The notes under the pieces: model-generated
Told to the model about the DNA's origin: nothing
The model's input: the letters and a program-made list of their open reading frames with translations, nothing else
The model's database searches: none
Part shown: piece after piece, positions 11,601-21,465 of the stretch
How the letters are laid out: each line of letters starts with the position of its first letter
Numbering within the stretch: position 1 is the stretch's first letter
Assembly (NCBI GenBank): GCA_032718475.1
Contig: JAUCBJ010007779.1
Location: 1 to 64,000, forward strand
Reading direction: 5' to 3'
DNA length: 64,000 nucleotides
Source of the DNA: Nemertoderma westbladi
Lineage: Eukaryota > Xenacoelomorpha > Nemertodermatida > Nemertodermatidae
Program-made: the position numbers and the translations under genes

Positions 11601-11772
11601 TCTGAATAATCTTAAACCCGGGTACTGAAATTATGCGACTAGTCTTTACTTCCTGCACAAATACTATATCAAAATTATGCAGAAATTTAAATGTTTTGGG
11701 ATCGAGAAGCTTATCTTTGACACCACATAGATTCCAAGAGCAGATAGAAAGAGTATTAGTTCTAGGCAACAA
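8695..11772 (-). CDS. LINE ORF2: endonuclease-reverse transcriptase
   Basis: Intact ORF of 1025 codons. Residues 1 to about 250 form an apurinic-type endonuclease: SICSWNLCG (Asn), VQEVKTSR (Glu), AVGDFNAR, and GMSDHAPL with the catalytic SDH. The reverse transcriptase covers roughly residues 450-760, with YRGISIMDSLAK, FVDFSKAYDRVPR near 577, GVRQGAPTSSILF, and a catalytic box reading LLMDDTILLA near 672 instead of the usual YADD/FADD. Near the C-terminus (about 970) a Cys-Cys-His-Cys motif is seen (TCPCDSS..ELHVLLTCP). It begins 21 bp after ORF1 ends. The protein nicks target DNA and copies its own RNA at the site. No stop or frameshift is visible. Confidence 0.93.
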   Translation of the reverse strand: MLPRTNTLSICSWNLCGVKDKLLDPKTFKFLHNFDIVFVQEVKTSRIISVPGFKIIQNLSANADRGGVLALVKYDLISYISSVHCDFVEQIWLQFAALPGYVIGGCYIPPADSLYFDPVAFSNLHNVLRGSINPVIAVGDFNARIGQLEPVAVGNSLAKYVGVVDHTVNSNGKKLRNICKSTNSIVANHLNIDAKHLGGDFTYRKGKTWVSEIDQCITTSSTIRMVSSVTVDQSRGMSDHAPLQVRLILNERLVDIQHLIQRSADLGTIWNHQCDNLVNKGPSHKITNLESFSATMETIAPPSLTQVDGPVGIDRIEEIIDISTTLMCDIARANRRRHPKPPVNPDEYDELAEMSRWERILNDNDPKTIWSAIDWKGNFCEGNKSDDVTADPSQVSPSDIEFKNHFETLFREPTNSAQSSTDDFASAPYIASLDDPFSEEELADAMSEVKTAKSYIGISLGLFLALPGQWLLMFLAVFNVIFKFSCYPVAWGCNKLVVLFKKSGSRMCCGNYRGISIMDSLAKMYDLLLNNRLKKWCCLDKCQAGGLPGRGCLEQIMTLRLLIDLAIFKKVKLFVLFVDFSKAYDRVPRQSLLSYLKSLGCGRTMLLAIQAVYKCTRAILKSAVIVTTLGVRQGAPTSSILFCLYLERLVRMVKSAITTDGFIGAIHIMLLMDDTILLATSRDNLLKKCDKLCEFCNLSGMQINTKKTIVVNGSKTDRMPIISHNTVFKHCTNYNYLGSYFTEDGKISSTFKILEHKFEETANKFNIFCAVHSSMPFIFKKRVLESAILSGLLYASESWLTNDFKMVERFYMRMVKSLAHVREQTPNDICMIELGMLPILERILEARKHFYAKVQNSHPDTPVRQAFELCKSAKSPGYNLLLKASTHSPSLDSLKLRVLNRPESATKFFTYRATLNPELSIHPIYTATKPYLPDYQRVAFTRIRLMSHRLRVETGRWTRTPRSDRTCPCDSSSVQDELHVLLTCPLTADLRTKFNTLDFSDYKSLVSCSGSAICEYVLNVLEELK

Positions 11773-11793
11773 ACACTTCCAGGCGGCGCACCC

Positions 11794-12627
11794 CTATTGG
11801 GGTGAGTTAAACTGGTCGATAACCACGTCATTGCGAAGTACCACGCGTCGTTTGTAATCGTACCGTATCGTTACTCCCTGGTTCTCAGGGCGTTCTCGTT
11901 GCTCGCGAACAACTTTGCGTAGTCTACCTTCCTCGCGTCTGACAGCCGGGTGGACATCTTTGTTGATGTATACCTTTTTGAAATTATCAACTCCGTTCAG
12001 CCGTTTTGCCTCTTTTAAAGCAGTAAACTTCAACGATTTATTCGAAAACCTGATTAAAATCGGGCGCGACCTTGGTTGGCCGTTCCCATTACTCCATCCA
12101 GCTCCAGATTGCTTTCCTATCCGTTGCAGGTTCTCAGACCGGATGTCCATCGCGCAGTCCGAGCACCCAATCGCGTTAAACATTTCTCGAACTTGCTCTA
12201 AATCAGATGGGCCTGCAGCTGGTGTGTTCCCATCTACAGATATGGCAGATGAAGCCGGACAGTCAGGAATACCAGAAACTATAATGTTATTTTGACGTTC
12301 TGTCGTGTCCATTCGGTCTATAAACGCTTGTTGATTATTGATAATAATACAAGCTGACTTGAGATCGCTCTGCAGAATTGCAATGGATGATTTCAGATTT
12401 GTTATCTCCTTCACTTCATCACGCAAGGACTTTATTTCCTCCAGGATTTGGCTAAATCTGGAGTCATTAACGCCCGCGCTAGTAGCAGTTGATTTCTCAT
12501 TGTCTCTATACAGTGATAAGGCTGATTTTAACTGGGTGTTATTTAGGTTGTTTACTTGGCCCTGGGAGAGACCCCGAACATCATCGATGTTTGCGATTGA
12601 TATCGATTTGCGCTGGCTACTACTCAT
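11794..12627 (-). CDS. LINE ORF1: RNA-binding chaperone-like protein
   Basis: Intact ORF of 277 codons. Residues about 55-110 look like a coiled coil (ILEEIKSLRDEVKEI followed by heptad-like spacing). Next comes TTERQNNIIVSGIPD near 112, typical of the start of the RRM-like domain in LINE ORF1 proteins, and then a basic C-terminal region (KVVREQRERPENQGV). By family knowledge such proteins trimerise and coat the element RNA. It lies immediately upstream of ORF2 on the same transcript. Confidence 0.88.
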   Translation of the reverse strand: MSSSQRKSISIANIDDVRGLSQGQVNNLNNTQLKSALSLYRDNEKSTATSAGVNDSRFSQILEEIKSLRDEVKEITNLKSSIAILQSDLKSACIIINNQQAFIDRMDTTERQNNIIVSGIPDCPASSAISVDGNTPAAGPSDLEQVREMFNAIGCSDCAMDIRSENLQRIGKQSGAGWSNGNGQPRSRPILIRFSNKSLKFTALKEAKRLNGVDNFKKVYINKDVHPAVRREEGRLRKVVREQRERPENQGVTIRYDYKRRVVLRNDVVIDQFNSPQ

Positions 12628-12879
12628 TGTTCATACAGTCTGTTAATCTAATGTTGGTTTTGTAGGCTGGTATGTATTCAATGTACAGCAGTACAGCAGT
12701 TCAGCAGTACAGTAGTATAGGCCTAAACAGTATAACGCAGTATAAACAGTATAAACAGTAATACATGGAGCGGAGTTTAAGGAAACACAAGGGTATCGAA
12801 ATTGTTCAGTTAAATCATACAAGCGACTTTTTAGCAACAATAATTATTACGACAATTCCAACAATAGGTGCCGCTTCTG

Positions 12880-15770
12880 CAAGGAATACGGCCTTGTATA
12901 GTCATATTGTTTCTCTCTGAAAAGAGCTCTAAATTTCAACGAGGCATCCAGCACGGTCAACAGCATGGTAGAGAAAGACAGATGTGGTAACAATGATCCA
13001 TTGCCCAAAATACAGCCATGGTAATTTAGCGGTAATAAGAGCAATGGTTCCTCTTATATTCAGCAAGCGCCGTCTCAATGAGGTTACATTGTGCCTCGGG
13101 GGTGCCAAGGGAACGGTAGAGTGTCTTCAACATGGTGGATTCCGGTTGACTAAATTCTCCAGCAACTCCCATGAGTTTCTGGAGGTGATCCCAGAAAAGG
13201 AACGAGGTGCTAAAGATCTCAACCTCATTAAAGACGACCTCCTGAAAACTAAAACCCTCGGACTGAAGTGGGATACAGGTCAGAGAGGGATATTTTGTTC
13301 TTGCAATTAAAACAACGCTATGATCTTGTTTGAACTAACAGGATCTGCTTGAGTACTCTGAACATGTATTTCGATCCGTTGGGATTTATTAGCCCAGTAT
13401 TCCTGGTTGCTAGGAGTCTAGTCCAGCAAATGTGGCTCGAAAACCACTCATGGGATGACCCACTCGAGGGAGAACTGTTAAAGAAATGGATAAAGTGGGA
13501 AAACTCTTTACCAGCTATTGATGACTTTAAGATTTCTCGCTCATATTTTGGTCATGTTCTCCCCACTTATTCCTATCAACTCCACATCTTTGGAGACGCC
13601 AGCGATATTGGAGTATGTATAGTAGCCTATTTGAGGGTCGAAACATCTGAAGGAATTAAAGTTTCCTTAGCCGCCTCAAAGGCTCTGATAAACAACAAGC
13701 TGCGAGTCCCTAGAGCGGAGTTAAAAGCGGCATTATACGCTACCGTCATTGGTAGGAATATCACCGAACAGATAGAATATCCTTTGGAGAAAACACTGTT
13801 TATTTGACGGATGCATTACTTGTTCTAGAATATTTGACTAACAAAGTCTGCCTGTTCAGCATCTTTGTTATTAACCGTGTAGCTGTTATACTTAGTCGCT
13901 CTAAGGTGGACCAATGGAGACATTACCCTGAGACGATTAATCCAGCCGACATCGCCTCCAGAGGAGCTACACCCAAAGAACTGCCAGATTGGCTAGGTGG
14001 CCCGGACTTCCTAAGTAAAGAAGAGGAGGAATGCCCCCCCCCCCATATCACTACTGCGGAGATCAGACAAGCCAAGGGAGGGAGACCGTTAAACCAAAGA
14101 CTCGGAAGACTAAATCCAAACTGTTCAAACCAACACGCAATCTATCGGTCCTACACACTGCTGATGATGACAATAAAGATACGCAGCCAACCCCAAACAG
14201 GACAGTGGCCTATATTCGGAGCCGAGATTGGAAGACTGGTATAGCCGATGTCTCTAAAGGACTCTCACCCATTGTCAGAGAGCGATGGCACATTATAGTT
14301 CTTGGAATAGACTTTGTAAAGCGATAACTTATTTAAAACGGCTTTTCCACCATCACTATTCCAAGCCTAAGGAAACCAAGGACGCCATCCCAGGAGAAGT
14401 CGAAAAGGTCGATGCCATCAAAGACCTTCCCACTTATCGGCTACCTACTAAGTTTCTTGCTAACAAGATCAGCTACCAGGAGCATGATGATACCAACAAG
14501 CAACTACTGGGACTTCTTCAGTGCCGTGAGGATCCTGAGAAGTATTTCCTATTGACGAAAAATCCGCAGATGTGCTTAAAGGATTCCTTTTCTAGCATGA
14601 TGTTTGATGGACTCATAAGTGTTGGAGGGAGATTAGCTAATGCACCACTTTCCTTTGACACTAAGTTTCCCAAAATCATTAAAAATCTTGAAACACAAAT
14701 CAAGATGATTGTAGATGTCCATAGCAAGCTTTATCATTCCGGTAGGGAACGAGTTCTTAGCGAAGTTCGAATGCGCTATTATGTTTATAAACCGCGTAGA
14801 GCGCTAAACCACGTTCTTAGGAACTGTATACCCTGTAGGAAAGCATTTAGTAGGCCTTTAACCCAGCGAGAGACAGAATTACCTAGGGAAAGAGAAAGCT
14901 GTTATGAACCACCCTTTACTAATCCCAGTGTGGATTTATTTGGCCCTATTGAAGTGTATTGCGCTAGAACTATAGTCAAGCGATGGTGCGTTATATTTGT
15001 TTGTATGACTTGTAGAGTGAATCATCTGGATATGGTAAATGATTTATCTACCAATAGTTTCATGCTCAGTCTACGCCAACAAATCGCTCGTTTTGGGACT
15101 AGCAATACCATGCGATTGGATAAAGGTACCAACTTTATCGGAGCCAACAACGAGATAAAGGCTTATGTCAACGACTGGAACCAGCGACAGCGTCCAGCTG
15201 GACTTTCAATGCCGCCGATGTTCCATGATGGGGAGGAAGTTGGGAGAGACTTATATGCAGTGTCAAGACTGCATTCCACTTTGTAGTTCCGTGCCACGCG
15301 TATCTCACTGATGAACTCCTACGAACTCTGATGGAAGAAATCACCGCCTATCTGAGCGAGAGACCGCTTATGCCGGTCTCCTCCAGCCCTGATTCCCTAG
15401 AAGCACTAACACCTGCGCACTTTCTACTTAAGAAGCTGGTGGTCATGCTTCCAACTTCAGAAATAAATGACGGAGACGAATATTGTAAACAAACGTGGCA
15501 ACTCATGCAGTTGTTGTCAGGTGTTTCACTGATCATTTCAAGAAGTACTATCTCCCGACGATGCAGCTTAGAACTAAGTGGTTTGTGCAGCAAGAGAATA
15601 TCAGTGCCAGAGACATGGTTTTAATAGTCGATTCGGATCTCCCCTGCAAGAGGTGGCAGATAGGTCGTATCATCAATACCCATATATCCAACGATGGTTT
15701 ATTGCGATTGGTAGAACTCATTGTGATGAGGCGCAATTACAAGAAGAATGGAATCGTCTTTGAGATTTAA
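12880..15770 (+). pseudogene. degenerate BEL/Pao pol (RT, RNase H, integrase)
   Basis: Remnant of a BEL/Pao polyprotein in several frames. At 12990-13300 the end of the RT is seen (GGFRLTKFSSN, then ..LGLKWD). At 13349-13807 lies the Pao A17/RNase H-type region (FDPLGFISPVFLVARSLVQQ, LHIFGDASDIGVCIVAYLR). A stop/frameshift follows at 13804, then NPADIASRGATP and DWLGGPDFL. At 14285-15286 is the integrase: an HHCC-type finger (LYHSGRERVLSEVR, NCIPCRK) and the core with VDLFGP and LDKGTNFIGA. The segment with the third catalytic residue (WER) is out of frame near 15230. At 15331-15770 the C-terminal chromatin-like module (LTPAHFLL, DSDLPCKRWQIGRI) is seen. It cannot encode a working protein. 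Confidence 0.9.
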
Positions 15771-16862
15771 CATTTAAACCGCCCAGTTGGTCGTCTTTGT
15801 CTACTAGAACGAGACAGAGAGTTGTCTGGAAATTATGGTAAACATTGCTTATTGCAATATTACTCTCATACCATACTCCTAAAATAATACATATAGTAGA
15901 AGATGTCCATTTAACAGTAAAACTGTCCCAGTAAATCTGTTAAACCCTTTGACCATCTGAAATTCTAGTTGATTAATATATCGTGGCACCCACCGATATA
16001 CTTAAGAGACAAAATTTCTAGAATCAGTGGTTAACGTCCCCAGACATGTTCTGGAATAAATTGGTGCCCATCCTAATATAAATTAATAAAATTTACAGGA
16101 ATAAATTTCAATTCATAACTTATCATGAATTAAATAAAATTGTCAATTTAAGGCAATCATTATAATATTCCCTAAAATTAATCAATTAATAGATCACGGG
16201 AGTGGAGATTCACCTATTATAACAAGTATGAGAGAATCCCCTCGTATGCATTAAATAGCTGACAAAATTAATAAACATATAAGGGAATAATAATAACCCT
16301 AGAATCACTATTAAATAGCATTCCAGATCTGTATCTATGAGAAATACTCTAACCTCTACTGCTAGCTTTGCATAATGTCACCTTAGCAACGCCCATGCTA
16401 GAATTAGAACACAGTTAGAGAACAATAGAAAGCTTGTCACTTTAAATAGAATGCATAGTGTATAGAATGATAATAAGGATACACAACAACAAAGTGACAT
16501 TCTGGAAGGCATTTGACTAATGGACAAATGGCCCCAAATTGTGCGAATTGTGGTATGAATGTGGAATTTGTGTATTTATAGGTGAATGTTACTACTAAAG
16601 TGTGTTTACAGTAGCAAGCCGCAATTGTGAAACTAATCCCTTACCTGCAACCAGTATCTCAAGTATCTTGGAGCCCTTGGGATGGACAGTGGTGTGACTC
16701 GCACTGGTTTTTGTTGTCGTTTTGTAGCTACTCCATTGGCGAAAACATAGCGACGACGGTACATCAGCGCTGAGGATCTCAGGCTGTAAGGGGGCCAGTT
16801 GGGGAGCCTAAAAGGCAGGGAAGCTCGCTAGCCTTCCATTATCAACGATAAACTCCTATATA
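15771..16862 (+). other. conserved non-coding post-pol region of outer BEL/Pao element
   Basis: No ORF. It aligns with 27890-29530 of the younger element, including CTCTCATACC near 15870, the hairpin segment near 15963, ATGTCACC near 16375, and a GC-rich stretch ending CTCGCTAGCC/CTCGCC. Conservation of more than 1 kb of non-coding sequence between two element copies suggests a regulatory or structural RNA role. The region is cut at about 16862 by a LINE. Confidence 0.7.
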
Positions 16863-18750
16863 CTATTATTATTATATTATTATATTCTTTTAATTCATCC
16901 AAAACAATAAATTTGTATCAAGAAAACTAATTGCTGGACATAAGGAATGGTCCTACAGTAAAATAATTATTTATTTAAATGAACTAAATTGATTTCCACC
17001 GGGAGCCAGTAATACAATTGTTTACAATACCAATAACTGAGCTATCACTTGAGTCTAACCTTCTAGTTATACTGTCAATTGATTGAGCACGTAAATGAGT
17101 GAACATTGGGATATTGTTAATTCCAAAAAATAATGACATGCTAGACCTAAACGGTATTTTGAAAAATAAATGTGCTGCCTTATTATACGCTACTTTAAGA
17201 CGATTGTATACAGAATCTGAATAATTTAAACGACACCAAAGTGCATTGCAATATAGCGGGGTTATAAATGAAATAAATAGTAGACGCTTTACCGTTGTAG
17301 AGCACAGGGAATATTTACGTAATAACGAGTTAGCGCGCGCGTAGAGTCCGCGCGTAGCCCTCTTAATATCAAAATCATCATCTCGGGTTTTGTGTAAAAT
17401 ATAGCCTAAATACTTAATCTGAGTAATCCTAACAATGGGTATACCATACAAGTATACCGAAGCCATTGTATGCTGCGTACAATGTTTAGGCGTTAGAAAC
17501 ATTACTTTCGTTTTCTTTAAGTTGAATACAATACTGTGGCCTATGGCATAATATTGACATTTTTCAATTAGATTTTGAAGACCAACCACAGAGTTGGAAA
17601 TCAAACCTAAATCATCTGCATACGAAATGTGATTAATTCTACGTCCTTCAATAGCACAACCTACAGTCTAATAATGCACGTGACAAGTCATTCATATAAA
17701 CATTGAAAAAATAAGGGGAGCATATGCCACCCTGTTTTACTCCGTTATAAGCACCAAATTCTCCAGTAATATAGTTACCCCATTTGACCATCAAACTTTG
17801 ATTTCTATACCAGTATGCAAAGATTCTAACCAAATATATCGGCACTTTTTTATCAATCAGTTTCAAAAATAATTTATCGTGTTCAATACGGTCAAACGCT
17901 TTGGATGCATCTATGAAACAAATATACACTGGTGAATCATTGTCCAAATAATAATCAATAATTTTTTCCAAAGTATGTATGGCTAATTCGGTACCTGAGT
18001 TCTTTTTGAAACCAAACTGAAAATCACTACATATAAGGCAAGATTGTATACGAGAAAGAGTAACATATTATGTTACTCTTTCTCGTATACAATCTTACCT
18101 TATATGTAGTGATTGAAATGTGATGTCAAAAACTTTACTAAAGATTGTTGCAATAGCAACCGGTCGGTAATTAGATTTAATATCAATAGGCTCATTTCTA
18201 TCCTTCAGTATAGGTACAATAATACATTCAATAATTGAACTAGGTAAATATCCATGAACAATTAGCGACGTTAAGAACAATGATAAAATAACATGTAGTC
18301 TAGAACTACTAGCGTAAACTAAATGTTCAGCTGATATGCTGTCTGGGCCAGCAGTTTCTCCTAATTTTAAATTCGAAATAGCACAATTTATTTCCGAGGG
18401 ATATACTATCATATCATATCCTTTGAAAAAATAACATCACCAATAATATCATCAACCTTTAAATTACAAAAATTGGGCTTTCCTTTATTACAATTTAAGA
18501 GCTCCTCGTAATCGTTTTTGAACAATTCGCCAATATTATCTTCCACCACTGCCCCATCCACAACTTTGGGTAGTGGGATTGAAGTTTTACTGGATTTCTT
18601 AAAATCATTCCAAAAAGTTTTGAAATCTATATGTAGCACCGAATCGGCTAGTTTGTCAGCCTTATATTTTGCTTCTGAACATTTACAAATACGAAAAGTT
18701 CGCTTAAAAACAGCACGCGCGCTGCCAAATATTTCCTATGTATCTCTCAA
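16863..18750 (-). pseudogene. 5'-truncated LINE with TAA-rich tail, broken RT
   Basis: Reverse-transcriptase remnant in four pieces on the minus strand: 18409-18639, 18095-18412, 17648-17971 and 16984-17604. Motifs include FIDASKAFDRIEHDKLF and GVKQGGICSPYFFNVY. The 3' end is a TAA/TTA-repeat tail next to 16863, as in I-clade elements. It is flanked by TCCTATATA (ending about 16862) and TCCTATGTA (about 18733-18741), a plausible 9-bp target duplication with one mismatch, within the outer BEL/Pao element. A near-perfect 46-bp inverted duplication interrupts the RT at 18023-18114. Confidence 0.85.
18023..18114. repeat. 92-bp near-perfect palindrome
   Basis: Two arms of about 45 bp (outer end AATCACTACATATAAGG) in inverted orientation, with a loop of one base at GTAACATAtTATGTTAC and a single mismatch. 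It lies inside the RT of the LINE remnant; one arm is the expected RT coding sequence and the other an inverted copy of it. Confidence 0.92.
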
Positions 18751-18756
18751 TCTACA

Positions 18757-18813
18757 ATGACTGAATTGATCGAAGAAGACCTTAGTGTTAAGGAGAGATA
18801 TAGATATAGATAA
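18757..18813 (+). pseudogene. start of small post-pol ORF, outer BEL/Pao copy
   Basis: Eighteen codons beginning MTELIEEDLSVKER and ending at a stop. It matches the start of the ORF at 29539 in the younger element (MTELIEDGLSIGER). The amino-acid similarity suggests that a real accessory reading frame existed here. After this point the two copies diverge. Confidence 0.5.
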
Positions 18814-19179
18814 CACTTTCCCCTACATTCCCACAGAAACCCAAATGCTTAGATTACGAAATCACCAGCCATTGGATATTATTCTCTTTGTATACGTCCT
18901 TCTTTGTTAGTCACCGTCCAATCAGTGTACTTTCCCTCCTACGTCACCCCATAGACTGCATTACCGGATCCATTGGTTACTGGTTGATGGCATAGAAACT
19001 GGTCCCTGATTGGGAGTTCTTGCATGTTCCATACATTCTACGGCGTTCGATATGATTCATGCTTTGTGAACTGCTTGAGGCAAGAATATTCTTGCAGGCT
19101 TCAGTGTGTGTGAGTATTTTATTCACATCCTGACTTTATGCCCAGAAACACCAGTGAGTGGCTAGAAAGATACAGAACG

Positions 19180-19585
19180 CAAATCTGTTACACATTAACA
19201 CGTTTATATACGTTTCAGTACTATTACCCGGCTGTGTGAGAGCGTGAACGTTCAACAAATACATCCCTAAAGGGTGTAAACATTTGCGTTATCTTATGCC
19301 CGCCCGTTGTAATTAGTATATGTCATATCCCAGCGTAGTATATAGAGCGCAGCGCCTGAAAGGAACTGTCAGTATTTAACGGAAAATAAACATAGTTTTT
19401 GGAGATTATATAGTAAAGATCGATTAAATAATAGAAAGTATCGAATGGCTTGTTCCTACGACTTTCTGCCATCGAATCCAGTCTCCCACCTCTGGTGGGT
19501 CATTCGCCGCGCTAGACTGGCTTCAACTGTGTTCATCTGTTTTGGCCTGTCAGGTATTAATAGACACATAAATTAGCAGGGCGTC
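19180..19585 (+). repeat. partial LTR of a related BEL/Pao copy
   Basis: Resembles 34830-35200, the 3' two-thirds of the outer LTR: TTTCAGTACTATT, TATGCCC(G/A)CCCGTTGTA, GAAAATAAACATAGTTTTTG (poly-A signal AATAAA) and the paired-stem segment at 19474-19524. The terminal AAGCGCGAACA is absent, so it is truncated on the right. It may be an older insertion or a rearranged fragment within the outer element. Confidence 0.65.
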
Positions 19586-19976
19586 TCGGACGAATAATGA
19601 AGAAAGATGAAGAATAGTCTCGGGCTTTTCGTCCCGGACTTTTCGTTTTCAGGATCAATTTTTCAATGTTTTCAAGGATACTCATTTTAATGCAATATAA
19701 TCCAAATCGCTCATTTAACCAAAGTGAAACTTATAAATTAGTCACAGGTCTTGTCAGATAGGCCCACACCTTTAACAGATTCCCACTTATTCCCACGTAC
19801 CCTTATTCGATTCAATCTCGTCATATTTTGTAAATATTGCTTGATATATCTGTATATCATATATATATTAATTATATATACGACGAGCTCTAAAGATCAT
19901 GCGCCCTCGACATCTGCGATCCTCTGATAAACGTGTTGATATCGAAGCACCTTCACAAGATTGAAGTGCGCCTCCC

Positions 19977-20174
19977 ATGGAAATTGACCAACCAGGTACC
20001 TCGACCAGCGGATACACCAACCGCAACCCCAACTCTTCTGATGCAATTATATTGCACCCTTCTCCGAGGAGCTATAGCCCTCCGAGTAAAGTGGCTCGTG
20101 CCGCCGGGAAAAAGACAACAACTACCCAAAGGTTCAAGAAACTCTGTAAACGTCGTTCTAGAAAGAAGGACTGA
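19977..20174 (+). CDS. small basic accessory ORF of outer BEL/Pao element
   Basis: Sixty-five codons with a Pro/Ser-rich middle (DAIILHPSPRSYSPPSKVAR) and a strongly basic C-terminus (FKKLCKRRSRKKD, then stop). The younger element has the matching sequence at 32605-32833, where the middle and the basic tail with its stop are recognisable but separated by a one-base shift. Position, size and the Arg/Lys-rich tail recall retroviral RNA-binding regulators, or simply a nuclear localisation signal; this is inference. Similarity also extends upstream of this ATG in another copy, so it may be the last exon of a spliced product. No known family is recognised. Confidence 0.4.
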   Translation: MEIDQPGTSTSGYTNRNPNSSDAIILHPSPRSYSPPSKVARAAGKKTTTTQRFKKLCKRRSRKKD

Positions 20175-20215
20175 TTGTTTAGAGTAGTTATTATATTAGA
20201 AAATGTGACTCTATG

Positions 20216-21465
20216 TGTAAAAGCTTTTGCGTAATTAGCCGGTTATTATCCCCGTAAAGTACTCTGTGGTTGGTTTACCAGGCATAAAAAGGCCGTGTCC
20301 TTGCTGTACTGGTGTTTTGGAGGACATAAAAGCCATTTCTTCTGTATTTGTACTTTAGAGGACATAATCTGCAATTTCGTGACGTAAAAAGCTCGATACT
20401 CTTGAAAACAGTGTCGCTACTATGACGACGGCTAACGGCTGATATTGCCACGTTGCCCCATAGCCCTGCTTTCTGTATCTGCCAATAGGATTTGAGTTGG
20501 TTTTGATTTTGACCTATCACAGATCTACTGAACTGAATTTCCTATCTGTATGCTCATTCTCTGTGGTGGGTGAGATCTTTGTAGAATAAGGGTAGCTGGT
20601 ATTCTTATAGTTATTCTTATCAGTTTTTAGTGTTGTTGGTGATTCTAAGCCAGGAAGAACGGCTTTAGCCCTACACTAGTAGGCTTAATTATAAGGACAT
20701 ATATCCGTTATCTGCATTTATCACAACATAACATACCATACCTAATCAAACAACCTGTGCATACTTTATATTGTTATACTGCTATTTACTGTCAGTTCTT
20801 CATAATATGGTTGATGAATTATTATATTTGGAATAACGATAAATAACCCCGAAACCCAATATTCTTGATATACCGAAGGTAAGAGAGAAGGGTTACATAT
20901 AACAATTGTGACTTATGTTAAAGTGGTTTGAAGTGAATCTAATGTTATTTGATAGACCCTACATGATTCGGTCCGTGTTCCTTTTATATGTGACTAAAAT
21001 CAGTGAAGATCGGCAGATTAGTGTGCAGTATTGTGCAGCATTGTGTATGAGTGAGACTGATAACGAAGCATTTCCTAAAGAATGCACCATATATGTGAAT
21101 TGTAACTAAGCCATATCGTTGTGAGTAGTTTAAGTCATAACTCTGTTTATATAGACACCATATATTATATAGACACTATATATAGCGCCACGTCCTAAAG
21201 GAACTGTTAATATTCCCCGAAGGTGAATAATATTGTCAGAGATTATATAATACTGTCAGTCGAATAATACATTAGGCTTACATAGCAATACGATTAAGCT
21301 GTCGAAATCAATCTCCCGGGTATATCCAACGGGTGAATGATCGCGCACAGATTGGTTTCAACTAGTGTAGTGAATCAAATACTTGTTAGAGGCTAAAGCG
21401 ATTTATTATCTAGAAGACATCCTAATTTGGCGGGTTAAACTGCCAAAGGTCTGAAAGCGCGAACA
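20216..21465 (+). repeat. 5' LTR of young BEL/Pao element
   Basis: 1250 bp with TG..CA ends. A TATA-like CATAAAAAGG at about 20283 could drive transcription. The outer and inner paired stems described at 21304-21359 lie in its downstream part. It has about 25 bp (near 21150-21180) that the 3' LTR lacks. Confidence 0.93.
21304..21359 (+). promoter_or_regulatory. paired RNA stem in LTR (young element)
   Basis: The outer stem GAAATCAATCT pairs with AGATTGGTTTC over 11 positions, and an inner hairpin pairs CCCG with CGGG. The same structure with compensatory base changes is found in the outer element's LTR (35081-35131) and in the LTR fragment (19474-19524). The 3' LTR copy is at 33975-34030. 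Confidence 0.6.

Larger units (their letters stand above)
8560..12860 (-). mobile_element. non-LTR retrotransposon with two intact ORFs
   Basis: LINE on the minus strand: 5' UTR (12628 to about 12860, containing short CAGTACAG repeats), ORF1 (11794-12627), ORF2 (8695-11772), and a 3' end of short tandem repeats (8575-8690). Both ORFs are uninterrupted, which suggests a young copy. Its 5' end abuts a BEL/Pao RT remnant, so it seems to have inserted into or beside the older element. No clear target duplication was found. The ORF1 type (coiled coil plus an RRM-like region) and the ORF2 layout fit the CR1/L2/Jockey group broadly; the clade is not assigned. Confidence 0.85.

Noticed and set aside
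20275-20520. 81-codon minus-strand ORF conserved at 32971-33216
   Set aside because: Conservation is explained by LTR identity; the ORF lies antisense within both LTRs and shows no known domain.
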